A DNA stretch of 46,694 nucleotides from an uncultured Pseudomonadota bacterium (GTDB lineage: Bacteria > Pseudomonadota > Alphaproteobacteria > Rs-D84), in the NCBI GenBank assembly GCA_949296475.1, contig CASFOK010000019.1, positions 1-46,694 on the forward strand. Reading direction: 5' to 3'. Position 1 is the first letter of the stretch; each line of letters opens with the position of its first letter. Shown piece by piece: positions 6,408 through 14,751 of this stretch. Below the pieces are notes generated by a model. The model searched no databases. It saw only the letters and a list, made by a program, of their open reading frames with translations, and was not told the origin of the DNA. A program made the position numbers and the translations under genes.

Positions 6408-7538
6408 ATGTCTGATGATAAATTAATTCGTTTAGATATGGGTAAGAATCTTTATCATAAACATAACGTTGATGACGGTCGCCCTATTTTATGTCTTGGA
6501 ATAGAATCTTCGTGCGATGAAACAAGTGCGGCCATTGTTGATTCAGACAGAAATATATTGGCGCATATTATTTACTCTCAAATTCCAGAGCATCAAAAAT
6601 ATGGCGGCGTGGTTCCAGAATTGGCAGCGCGCGCACATATATTAGCCATAGATGAAGTCGTGCGTCAAACGTTGGATAAGGCTAATAAAAAAATATCCGA
6701 CATAGATGTAATTGCTGCTACGGCGGGTCCGGGGTTAATTGGTGGCGTTTTAGTTGGCTGGATGGCGGCAACGGGTATCGCCCAATCAACTGGAAAGCCG
6801 TTGGTTGCGGTTAATCACCTTGAAGGTCATGCGTTGGTTCCCAGATTACAAGCTACGTCAGCAAGCGGTTCGGATGAAGACAGCAGTGTTGATTTCCCAT
6901 ACTTATTAATGTTGGCGTCCGGCGGTCATTGTCAGATATTATTAGTTCGTAATGTAGGTGAATATGAATTAATCGGACAAACCTTGGACGACAGCGCGGG
7001 TGAAGCGTTTGATAAAGTGGCAAAAATGTTGGGATTGGGGTATCCTGGTGGACCAATTGTTGATAAGTGCGCCAAACTTGGAAACCCGACGGCGTTTGAT
7101 TTTCCAAGACCTTTGTGCGATAAGCCTGGATGCGATTTTTCTTTTAGTGGCATAAAAACGGCAGCGCGTACTTTCTTGGCAAAAATACCGACGCCCTATT
7201 CCGAAAAAGTGATAAACGATTTTTGTGCTTCTTTTCAAGCATCCGTGGTGGATTGTATTATAAACAGATTAAATCATGCAATGCATGATGACAGGGTTTT
7301 GACGGCCCAGCCAAAGACTTTGGTCGTTGCGGGCGGGGTTGCAAAAAACAGCGCCATTCGCTCGGCAATGGAACAATTGGCAGGTCGGTATAATATGCAG
7401 TTCGCTGCCCCGCCAATGAGTTTGTGTACAGACAACGGTGCAATGATTGCGTGGGCCGGTCTGGAAAACTATAAACTAGGCAAAGTTCTAACCGAACCCA
7501 TTGCGCCAAGACCGCGGTGGCCATTAACAGAATTATAA
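6408..7538 (+). CDS. tsaD: tRNA N6-adenosine threonylcarbamoyltransferase TsaD
   Basis: 376 residues, Kae1/TsaD family. With TsaB and TsaE it transfers threonylcarbamoyl from TC-AMP to A37 of tRNAs reading ANN codons (t6A). Signature LCLGIESSCDETSAA at about 28-42, metal-binding NHLEGH (H137, H141), ASGGHCQILLV, the GEAFDKVAK segment, and C-terminal VAGGVAKNSAIR with the final metal Asp in LCTDNGAM. The first 25 residues are an extension over the usual start; ATG 6408 is kept because AAGGAA lies about 15 nt upstream and the next in-frame ATG (6438) has none. TsaB is encoded at 35509 in this window. Confidence 0.95.
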   Translation: MSDDKLIRLDMGKNLYHKHNVDDGRPILCLGIESSCDETSAAIVDSDRNILAHIIYSQIPEHQKYGGVVPELAARAHILAIDEVVRQTLDKANKKISDIDVIAATAGPGLIGGVLVGWMAATGIAQSTGKPLVAVNHLEGHALVPRLQATSASGSDEDSSVDFPYLLMLASGGHCQILLVRNVGEYELIGQTLDDSAGEAFDKVAKMLGLGYPGGPIVDKCAKLGNPTAFDFPRPLCDKPGCDFSFSGIKTAARTFLAKIPTPYSEKVINDFCASFQASVVDCIINRLNHAMHDDRVLTAQPKTLVVAGGVAKNSAIRSAMEQLAGRYNMQFAAPPMSLCTDNGAMIAWAGLENYKLGKVLTEPIAPRPRWPLTEL

Positions 7539-7554
7539 CATAAAGAGGCTCAAA

Positions 7555-8124
7555 GTGTATGTTATGGATAAACAACTGTTAAATCGTTATGATAACGCAA
7601 CACAAGATTTGGTAAAACAAGTAAAAAACTTAAAAATGCCAACGGGTTTTAAGTCACAATATGACATGGGTGAATATGTTATAAAATTCCGTGAAATATT
7701 TAAAAATCCAGCCGTACGTAAACTTTTATTAAACCGGGCACAAGAACGTCAACGTTTGTCCAATGGATTGTTTTCTGCCGGCTTTTGCGGTGTTTCCAGT
7801 TATACTTGGATGCAGATGTTTCGTATGCCAGACAACAGTGCTATATGGCGCTTGAAGCAATATGATAACGACAAGAAAAATCCTGTATTAAGTGACGACC
7901 ATATGTGGTTGGAAAATATTTATGATGGCTCTGTATTGGATTTAACCTTTGATCAATTCATAGACAAGAATAATAATTATGTACAAGTACCGTATAATGC
8001 AGGTAAAAATATAGATACTAATACATATAATAACTTGTACATCGGGCCAATCAAGGCGTTTGCTTATTATGTCGGCATAAATCTAAGCGATTGCATATTA
8101 AAAAATAAGGCGCGTTCTAGGTAA
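7555..8124 (+). CDS. Unknown protein with conserved Cys-His-Asp pattern (paralog A)
   Basis: 189 residues, no signal peptide or membrane helix. I do not recognise the family, but it is clearly paralogous to the next gene: both share SAGFC-x-VSSY, then H-x-WL, then Y-x-G-x3-D-(L/I)-T-(F/Y)-x-QF. Here the conserved residues are C78, H116 and D129. A Cys, then His before Trp, then Asp thirteen residues later before Thr resembles the catalytic order of transglutaminase-like or papain-like cysteine enzymes. The GTG start at 7555 is chosen because AGAGG lies six nt upstream. It follows tsaD by 16 nt. Confidence 0.6.
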   Translation: MYVMDKQLLNRYDNATQDLVKQVKNLKMPTGFKSQYDMGEYVIKFREIFKNPAVRKLLLNRAQERQRLSNGLFSAGFCGVSSYTWMQMFRMPDNSAIWRLKQYDNDKKNPVLSDDHMWLENIYDGSVLDLTFDQFIDKNNNYVQVPYNAGKNIDTNTYNNLYIGPIKAFAYYVGINLSDCILKNKARSR

Positions 8125-8149
8125 ACGTAGAAAATAAACAAAACTGTGT

Positions 8150-8155
8150 TATAAT
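8150..8155 (+). promoter_or_regulatory. -10 box seven nt before paralog B start codon
   Basis: Perfect TATAAT at 8150-8155, seven nt before the ATG at 8163, with no ribosome binding site between. No good -35 hexamer at 16-18 nt. Suggests a leaderless transcript for paralog B and xseA. Confidence 0.45.
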
Positions 8156-8162
8156 AATACTT

Positions 8163-8621
8163 ATGAGTTACGATAAAATATCTTATGACAAAGCAACAGA
8201 AAAACTTGTGTTGTTGGCCCAAGATTATGAGGTGCCACAAGTTGGCAAATATTCTCTTGATGAAATGGTTTATCTTTTGCGAGAATCGTTTAAAAACAAG
8301 GTGACCTTCAACAAAGTTTTTGACATGAATTTGGATAGAAAGGGTGACCCTTCGGCTGGTTTTTGTTTGGTCAGCAGTTATTATATTTATGAGCATACCG
8401 GTGGCGACAAAATCTGGACTTTGATGGCGTCGCCGTCGCATTGGTGGTTGCAGCACAAGATATACAGCGGACCGTTTGATATTACTTATACACAGTTTTC
8501 AAAACCTTTTGATTATCATTGCGGGCGACCGGAAACAAAAATATATAATAATGATTCCATGTTCACACAAGTTTTGCGTCAAAAGGCTTATATACTTGGA
8601 AAACAGGCGGGGTTAGAATAA
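8163..8621 (+). CDS. Unknown protein with conserved Cys-His-Asp pattern (paralog B)
   Basis: 152 residues, shorter paralog of the preceding gene. It keeps SAGFCLVSSY (C68), SHWWLQ (H93) and SGPFDITYTQF (D106); the His-Asp spacing is thirteen residues in both proteins, while the Cys-His spacing shrinks from 38 to 25. The N-terminal halves align loosely (a helical segment before the Cys). No signal peptide or membrane helix. Function unknown; a cysteine-hydrolase or transglutaminase-like fold is my inference from the order and context of the three residues. One base separates its stop from the xseA start. Confidence 0.6.
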   Translation: MSYDKISYDKATEKLVLLAQDYEVPQVGKYSLDEMVYLLRESFKNKVTFNKVFDMNLDRKGDPSAGFCLVSSYYIYEHTGGDKIWTLMASPSHWWLQHKIYSGPFDITYTQFSKPFDYHCGRPETKIYNNDSMFTQVLRQKAYILGKQAGLE

Positions 8622-8622
8622 A

Positions 8623-9864
8623 ATGATGGAAAAACCAGCGCCTTTTGTACAACCGGATATGGTGTTTAGTGTTTCTGACGCGTCCGCGTTGTTAAAAAAT
8701 GTCGTTGAAACGGCATTTCCCAGAATAAAAATTAGGGGTGAATTATCCCAGATTACGCGCGCAACGTCTGGACATATGTATATGACAATCAAAGACGCAA
8801 ATGCAGCCATATCCGTTATTATTTGGCGTGGAACGCCTGTACCGTTTAAACTTGAAGATGGAATGGAGGTTGTTGTTACAGGACGCTTTACCACATACCC
8901 TGCCCGCAGTAATTATCAGATTGTTGTCAGTGAAATAGAAATGGCGGGCGTTGGTGCCATCTTAAAAATGCTTGAAGAACGGAAACGTAAACTTGCAGCC
9001 GAAGGATTATTTGACTCTGCGCGCAAGAAACCGTTGCCAAAATTTCCGCAAAGAATCGGAATTGTAACCAGTCCAACGGGCGCGGCCTTTCAAGATATTC
9101 AAAACCGTTTACGCGAAAGATTCCCCGTGCAAATAGTTTTATATCCTGCAACTGTACAAGGTGTAACCGCGGCCGCAGAAGTCGCCGCAGGAATTGAATA
9201 CTTTAATCGTGCAAATAATGTAGATGTGATAATTGTTGCTCGTGGTGGTGGCGCGCTGGAAGATTTATTGCCGTTCTCCGAAGAAATCGTCGTCAGGGCT
9301 GCGGCCGCAAGTAAAATTCCGCTGGTTTCGGGCGTTGGTCATGAACCAGATTGGATGCTGATAGATTTCGCCGCAGACGTTCGCGCGCCAACACCAACGG
9401 GGGCGGCTGAAATCGTCGTGCCCACAAAATTGGCACTGATGCAAGAACTTGATAATTTGTGGCATAGATTGTTTAATAACTTTACAACAAGATTAAATAA
9501 CGCAAAGTCCAGGGTGGACGCTATTAATATCAAAAACCCCAGACAAATGGTTATGGAACAAATGCAGCGGCTTGATGATACGGGTCGTACGTTGGCCATT
9601 ATAATCAATGGTAAATTATTAAACGCAAAGCAAAAAATGGATGCTGTAAACAGCGTGCAAAATATACTTGAAAACAAATTAGGTTTATTAAATCAGAATG
9701 TTTATCATCTGGGTCAAATGTTGAATTCGCTAAGTTATAAAAATGTGTTGCAACGTGGTTACGCAATAGTACGCGATGAAAATAATAAAATCATAGGTAG
9801 AAAAGCCGACGGTTTAACGCCGGCAACCATAGAATTTGCAGACGGCGTTTTAAAATTGAATTAA
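8623..9864 (+). CDS. xseA: Exodeoxyribonuclease VII large subunit
   Basis: 413 residues. XseA with several XseB subunits degrades single-stranded DNA in both directions and acts in repair. N-terminal OB-fold: FSVSDASALLKNVVE, IRGELSQ, SGHMYMTIKD. Catalytic domain: FPQRIGIVTSPTGAAFQDI, ARGGGALEDLLPFSEE, VSGVGHEPDWMLIDFAAD and RAPTPTGAAE, then a coiled-coil region and the final YAIVRDENN strand segment. The gene overlaps the end of the converging recN by 15 bp. No xseB is visible nearby. Confidence 0.96.
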   Translation: MMEKPAPFVQPDMVFSVSDASALLKNVVETAFPRIKIRGELSQITRATSGHMYMTIKDANAAISVIIWRGTPVPFKLEDGMEVVVTGRFTTYPARSNYQIVVSEIEMAGVGAILKMLEERKRKLAAEGLFDSARKKPLPKFPQRIGIVTSPTGAAFQDIQNRLRERFPVQIVLYPATVQGVTAAAEVAAGIEYFNRANNVDVIIVARGGGALEDLLPFSEEIVVRAAAASKIPLVSGVGHEPDWMLIDFAADVRAPTPTGAAEIVVPTKLALMQELDNLWHRLFNNFTTRLNNAKSRVDAINIKNPRQMVMEQMQRLDDTGRTLAIIINGKLLNAKQKMDAVNSVQNILENKLGLLNQNVYHLGQMLNSLSYKNVLQRGYAIVRDENNKIIGRKADGLTPATIEFADGVLKLN

Positions 9865-11502
9865 TGTTTTGGCGGTTGCCAAAGATTCTGGGGTTATTTC
9901 TGCGCCACTGATTATTCTGGCAATTTCATTCAGTCTTTCTTCGTTTGCGATTTCTGAAACCGTTGTGATTGTATTGTTATCATTGACGCGCTTTTCTATC
10001 TTAAAGTGTTTGTCTGCAAAGCCCGCAACCTGTGCAGAGTGTGTTATTACCAATGCTTGCGAATTATGTGCCAGTCTTTTCAGTCTTTGACCGACAGCAC
10101 TGGCGGTTGCGCCACTTATCCCGGTATCAACTTCGTCAAAAATAAAAGTATGTGCCGTTTGATCGCCGGATAATACAACACGTAATGCCAACATTAATCG
10201 CGCTAATTCGCCACCAGATGCGGATTTGTGCAACGGCGCAAATGGTGTGCCTGGATTGGTCTTTATCATAAATAAAATATCGTCACACCCCGTTGCGTTA
10301 GGCATGGTGTCTGTCTTCTCTATCATAAAGTCCGCCTGACCTAATTTTAATTCAGGTAATTCTTGTAGAATTTGTCGCCGCAGCTCTGTTGCGGAATTCG
10401 TGCGTGCAACGGATAATTCTTTTGCAAGGTCATTAAAATATGCTTTTTTATTTTCTACGTCTTGTTGCAATTTTTGTAATTCAATATCAGAATTTTCAAT
10501 TGAATTTAATTGGGCTGTCATTTCTTTTAACTTTTGCGGCAACTCGTCCGCGGGGATATGATGTTTGCGTGCAACAGAACGAATTGTAAATAATCTTTCT
10601 TCTATTGAATCTAAATCGCCCGTGTCAACATCTTTTGGTGTAATCTTTTGAATAATATCAGAAATAGTTTGTGCTGCGTTATAAAGCGCGTCAATTTGTT
10701 CTGTGTACGGATTCGGGGCCGTTTTAATGCGCTCAAGAATATGTGCGGCTGAATACAACTGTGCGTCTATGGATTCGCCGCGTCCTGATAAAACCGCACA
10801 GGCGTCTGACAATATCGCAGAATTCTTTTCAGCGTTCATCATATCGGCACGACGTGTGGACAATTCTTCTTCTTCGCCAACCTGTACGTTTAAAGATTGT
10901 AATTCCGCAATATTATGTTTTAAAAAGTCTTTTTCCAGTTCGGACTTGTCCAGCATGTTTTGTAATTCTTGCAGATGACATGTGGCATGATGATAATCAT
11001 AATAAGCGTTCTTGACTTTGGTTAACAGTTCTGCGTACTTTTTGTCTTGCAAACATGCAAAAGTATCTAACGCAACGCGATGGGTTGATGGGTTTAATAA
11101 GGTATGGTTTGCAAACTGACCGTGAATTTCTACTAGTTCGTCACCAATTTGTTTAAGGGTTTTTATTGATATCGGTGTGTCGTTAACCCATGCACGACTT
11201 TTACCGTCACAAGATAGCGTTCTGCGTAAAATTAAAGTGCCTTCATATTCAATTCCGTTTTCGGTTAGTATGTTTCCTAGGTTTTTATTAATGGCGTCAA
11301 ATTCTGCCACAACAGACGCCATGTTACAACCATGACGGACCAGGCCTGTGTCTGATCTTGCGCCCAAAGCCAAGGCCAGCGCGTCTAACAATATGCTTTT
11401 GCCCGCCCCTGTTTCGCCAGTTAAAATATTTAGCCCAGATCCGAATTCCAGATTCAGTTTTTCTATCAATACAATATTTGAAATACAAAGATTTGTTAAC
11501 AT
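9850..11502 (-). CDS. recN: DNA repair protein RecN
   Basis: 550 residues, SMC-like ATPase that gathers DNA at double-strand breaks. Walker A GETGAGKS at 29-36 near the N-terminus, coiled-coil arms in the middle, and the C-terminal signature SASGGELARLMLALRVVL with Walker B TFIFDEVDTGISG. All ATPase elements look intact. The start codon has no ribosome binding site; a TATAAT box lies seven nt upstream, suggesting a leaderless mRNA. It is downstream of the addA pair on the same strand but has its own promoter. Its last 15 bp overlap the end of xseA, tail to tail. Confidence 0.96.
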   Translation of the reverse strand: MLTNLCISNIVLIEKLNLEFGSGLNILTGETGAGKSILLDALALALGARSDTGLVRHGCNMASVVAEFDAINKNLGNILTENGIEYEGTLILRRTLSCDGKSRAWVNDTPISIKTLKQIGDELVEIHGQFANHTLLNPSTHRVALDTFACLQDKKYAELLTKVKNAYYDYHHATCHLQELQNMLDKSELEKDFLKHNIAELQSLNVQVGEEEELSTRRADMMNAEKNSAILSDACAVLSGRGESIDAQLYSAAHILERIKTAPNPYTEQIDALYNAAQTISDIIQKITPKDVDTGDLDSIEERLFTIRSVARKHHIPADELPQKLKEMTAQLNSIENSDIELQKLQQDVENKKAYFNDLAKELSVARTNSATELRRQILQELPELKLGQADFMIEKTDTMPNATGCDDILFMIKTNPGTPFAPLHKSASGGELARLMLALRVVLSGDQTAHTFIFDEVDTGISGATASAVGQRLKRLAHNSQALVITHSAQVAGFADKHFKIEKRVNDNNTITTVSEIANEERLNEIARIISGAEITPESLATAKTLIQF

Positions 11503-11509
11503 GTTATAA

Positions 11510-11539
11510 ATTATAGTCGTTTATAAAGAACTTTTTCAA
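11510..11539 (-). promoter_or_regulatory. recN promoter, leaderless arrangement
   Basis: Minus strand TTGAAA (11539-11534), 18-nt spacer, consensus TATAAT (11515-11510), then seven nt to the recN ATG at 11502. In Gram-negatives recN is usually SOS-controlled; I saw no LexA-type palindrome here. Confidence 0.6.
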
Positions 11540-11566
11540 GGATTTTATGCTCGGTTATGCCCGTCG

Positions 11567-12010
11567 TTATATTTGTTCCAGGCTGAAATCAACCAGCCAT
11601 AAAATATATCCTTTGATTTGATAGCCTGGAAATGCGTCTTGTAATAATTTTTTATATTCTGATATCTGCAATACGTAATCGTCATGGCGCGCTTGTTTGT
11701 CCGTATCTGTTTTGTAGTCCAAAATATCTATCGTTTTTTTTGCTTCGTTTATTTTTAATCTGTCTATTCTGCGGCTTATAAATTTGTTGTTTATATAGCC
11801 TGCTATTGGTACTTCTGTCATAAATGGTTTTGTAAAAAAATTTAATAAAATCTGATTGCTGGATATTTTTTGTAATAAATCGCTTTCGGCTTTTTGTGGG
11901 GTGTTGTTTATGTCCATATTTTGCAATATTGCATGTATGTTGCGCCCATGTTTAGTCGCCATTTCTGTTTGTTGTTGTTGTGATAATAATGTTCGTAAAT
12001 TATTGCTCAT
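11567..12010 (-). CDS. RecB-type PD-(D/E)XK nuclease, separated C-terminal part of AddA
   Basis: 147 residues from the ATG at 12010. It carries the RecB-nuclease motifs in order: HGRNIHAIL (motif with conserved His), FISRRIDRL (Asp), IDILDYKTD (Asp-x-Lys) and QISEYKKLL (Gln-x3-Tyr). This domain normally forms the C-terminus of AddA, but here the helicase ORF stops in another frame and this ORF starts with its own AGGA ribosome binding site, overlapping the helicase stop by 11 bp. That looks like gene fission with translational coupling; a single recent frameshift in one long addA is the alternative. Confidence 0.75.
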   Translation of the reverse strand: MSNNLRTLLSQQQQTEMATKHGRNIHAILQNMDINNTPQKAESDLLQKISSNQILLNFFTKPFMTEVPIAGYINNKFISRRIDRLKINEAKKTIDILDYKTDTDKQARHDDYVLQISEYKKLLQDAFPGYQIKGYILWLVDFSLEQI

Positions 12011-14633
12011 TTGTAATCCTGATAATATCTTCGCTTTTTGTTGCAATTGACGCGTCCGACAGAACAGACCATAGTTGTGAATGCCAAGACATTTCCGGTG
12101 CGTTTTTGTATGGTGTATATCCGTATATATATAACTCGTCGCGGGCGCGCGTCATGGCAACGTATAGCAGTCTATAATATTCTGCGATTTTACTGTCTGA
12201 TAACGCATTGGCGGCCTCGTTGCAAGCGCAACGGTTGTCCGTTTTTGATAACCATATCCATAAAGGCGTTGGCGTACTTTGATTATCTTGTGATGGAATT
12301 GGTAATATTTTTTCCAATGTTGGCATTCTGACGGTATCAATCAAAAAGACGACCTTTGCTTCCAAACCTTTGCTGCCATGAACAGTAACTATTCTGACGC
12401 CTGCAGATGAGTCCATGTCTCGTTTTATTTCGCTGGCACCCGTGATAAACCATTTTAGAAAGTGTTTTAATGTTCCTGGTTGTGTTCTTTCGTATGATAA
12501 ACATATGGTCATAAACTCGTCTAGTGGGTCTATTATCTGGTTGCCCAGTGCGCCAATGAATTCTTTGCGCATTTTTCGTTGGTTAAGCAAATATGAAAAA
12601 AACGAATATGGTCCCGAAACTTTTGCCTTGTCCATCCAATCTTGCAGTTCTGTGTATATGTTTGGATATGTGTCTTTCAGTGTTTCAAATACTGTGGTTG
12701 ATTTTTGGTGTGTATTTTGTTGTTGCTTGGTATAATTTGCTTCATTTTTGATTTTGCATATTTTAAAAATATCTTGTTCTTTCAATCTGAAAAATGGGCT
12801 TTTTAATACGCAACATAAACTATAATCGTCATCTTGGTTTAAGCAAAAACGTACAAGATTTAAGAAATCACGAATTGCTGGGAATGCAGGTAAAATAATT
12901 CTGTCGTTCCCTGCAACGTCAATTTGTCTTTGTTTAAGTTCTTTTATAAGCGGTTCGGTCATCGGCTTTCTGTTTTGTACCAGCACCATGATGTCGCTGG
13001 CTTTATATTTACCGCTTGATAATAACGATTGGATTTTGTCTGCTATGATTTTAATATAGTCTTGTATAGTGTAATCGTCGTTTTGTTTTGATATCAATTT
13101 GTGTATTTCTACTTTGCCGCCGCTGTCTGTTCTAAATGCCGCATGCTTGTTGTTTATAAAACCGGTGGCTTGAATAATTTGCTTGTTGTCAAAAAAGGCG
13201 TCAACCGTATTTAGTATTGGTGGCAGGGAACGAAAACTTTGTTCCAGCGGTATTTCTTGGATTGTTCGCATGTTTTGTTTTATTTGTGCGGATATTGCTT
13301 GGCGGCTGGTTGCAAATGCGTCCGGGTCTGCGCCTTGAAATCCGTATATAGACTGCTTTGTGTCGCCAACAACGAATAAAGAATGTGGCAAATTATCAGT
13401 GTCGCCATCTGTAAAAAAGTCGCAAGATAGCATTTTTAAAATATCCCATTGCATCGGGCTGGTGTCTTGTGCTTCATCAACCAAAATATGCCCCAAGCGT
13501 ATATTTAATTGCGACAGTACCCATCCCATACTTTTTGGTGTAGAAAACAGTTTTCTTGTGTACAAAATCAAATCTTCAAAGTCCAAAATGTTGCGTTCGG
13601 ACTTCATTTGCTGATAAGTTTTTGCAAACTCGGCAGACAAATCAAAAATCGCCATTGTGTCATTAAAAATTGTTCTGGCTATATTTTGTTGGTTTATTTG
13701 ATATACGCGTTCTTGTTCTGCGGTCAAATATTCCTTTTTTGCGACGTTAGAGTTTTTTGTCCCGTCAGTATTCAAGTACGCACCTTTATAAAAGTCAAAA
13801 TCTATTGTTTTATCAATATATTGTTTTGTATAGTTTGTAATCTTTATTAAATACTTTGCCGGTGTTTTTGATGAATTAAGGTCTTGTTCGGCGATTTTGA
13901 TAATTTCTTTCAGTTTTTCTGTCGTTATATCAAGATTTCTATCTGTATTTAATTGTAAAAAATTTTGAATATTGTCAATAAAGTATCGTCTGTAATTACA
14001 AATATTGTCAACTTGAAAAAAGTATTTATATTGCGCACTTAATATATCTAATAGGTCTTGCAGATAAGTTTCTGAAACGCGGGTGACGATGTAAGAAAAG
14101 GCGTCTTTTATTTCTTGGCGATTTGACTTATTAATAAGATGATTAAATGTGTCTTGTAATAGTGTTCGTTGATTTGCGTCCGAAATCAAAGACCAACCTG
14201 GTGAAATTCCGGCTTCCATCGGGAATCTATGCAAGATTTCTTCGCAGAATCCATGAATTGTTTTTATTTTTAATATTTCAGGGTTGTCTATGTATTCAAA
14301 AAATATTTGTCTGGCACGGTGTAAATCTTTATCGTCTGGAACGGTGTTTATTGATATGCCCGATAGTAAATCCATTAGTTCTGTATCGGATGACTTTGCC
14401 CAATTGCGCAAAGAAGCAAGGATTCTGTTTCGCATTTCACCTGCCCCGGCGTTTGTATAGGTTAAACACAAAATGCCAGAATTTGATAAGTCTTGTGTTC
14501 TGAATAGTATTCTTAACAGACGTTGCACTAATACGCTGGTTTTTCCAGTGCCGGCGTTTGCCTGCACCCATACGTTTTCTTGGGGATTTGCGGCTTTGTC
14601 TTGTGCCGGTGAAAGCGTTTGTTTTTTTGACAT
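12000..14633 (-). CDS. addA: AddA-type UvrD/RecB superfamily 1 helicase (nuclease domain encoded separately)
   Basis: 877 residues. Superfamily 1 helicase motifs: Q-motif region LSPAQDKAANPQ, Walker A ANAGTGKT (25-32), motif Ia CLTYTNAGAGEM, motif II HILVDEAQDTSPMQW, motif III VVGDTKQSIYGFQGAD, motif V VRIVTVHGSKGLEAKVVF and motif VI LLYVAMTRARDELYIYG. These match AddA, the helicase-nuclease subunit that processes double-strand breaks with AddB. Canonical AddA is nearly 1200 residues and ends in a RecB-type nuclease; here that part is the next gene. AddB, normally adjacent, is absent from this side: the neighbour is a divergent unrelated gene. RecB-like alternatives remain possible. Confidence 0.9.
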   Translation of the reverse strand: MSKKQTLSPAQDKAANPQENVWVQANAGTGKTSVLVQRLLRILFRTQDLSNSGILCLTYTNAGAGEMRNRILASLRNWAKSSDTELMDLLSGISINTVPDDKDLHRARQIFFEYIDNPEILKIKTIHGFCEEILHRFPMEAGISPGWSLISDANQRTLLQDTFNHLINKSNRQEIKDAFSYIVTRVSETYLQDLLDILSAQYKYFFQVDNICNYRRYFIDNIQNFLQLNTDRNLDITTEKLKEIIKIAEQDLNSSKTPAKYLIKITNYTKQYIDKTIDFDFYKGAYLNTDGTKNSNVAKKEYLTAEQERVYQINQQNIARTIFNDTMAIFDLSAEFAKTYQQMKSERNILDFEDLILYTRKLFSTPKSMGWVLSQLNIRLGHILVDEAQDTSPMQWDILKMLSCDFFTDGDTDNLPHSLFVVGDTKQSIYGFQGADPDAFATSRQAISAQIKQNMRTIQEIPLEQSFRSLPPILNTVDAFFDNKQIIQATGFINNKHAAFRTDSGGKVEIHKLISKQNDDYTIQDYIKIIADKIQSLLSSGKYKASDIMVLVQNRKPMTEPLIKELKQRQIDVAGNDRIILPAFPAIRDFLNLVRFCLNQDDDYSLCCVLKSPFFRLKEQDIFKICKIKNEANYTKQQQNTHQKSTTVFETLKDTYPNIYTELQDWMDKAKVSGPYSFFSYLLNQRKMRKEFIGALGNQIIDPLDEFMTICLSYERTQPGTLKHFLKWFITGASEIKRDMDSSAGVRIVTVHGSKGLEAKVVFLIDTVRMPTLEKILPIPSQDNQSTPTPLWIWLSKTDNRCACNEAANALSDSKIAEYYRLLYVAMTRARDELYIYGYTPYKNAPEMSWHSQLWSVLSDASIATKSEDIIRITNEQ

Positions 14634-14751
14634 TTATGCCCTTGCTTTATTTAAACGATTTTAGTATAAATTTTACTGAACTGCAAGAATATATACTTTT
14701 CTTTATTCTGCAAATGGTGTATTTTATAGGTTAACACGGGGGGATTCTGAT

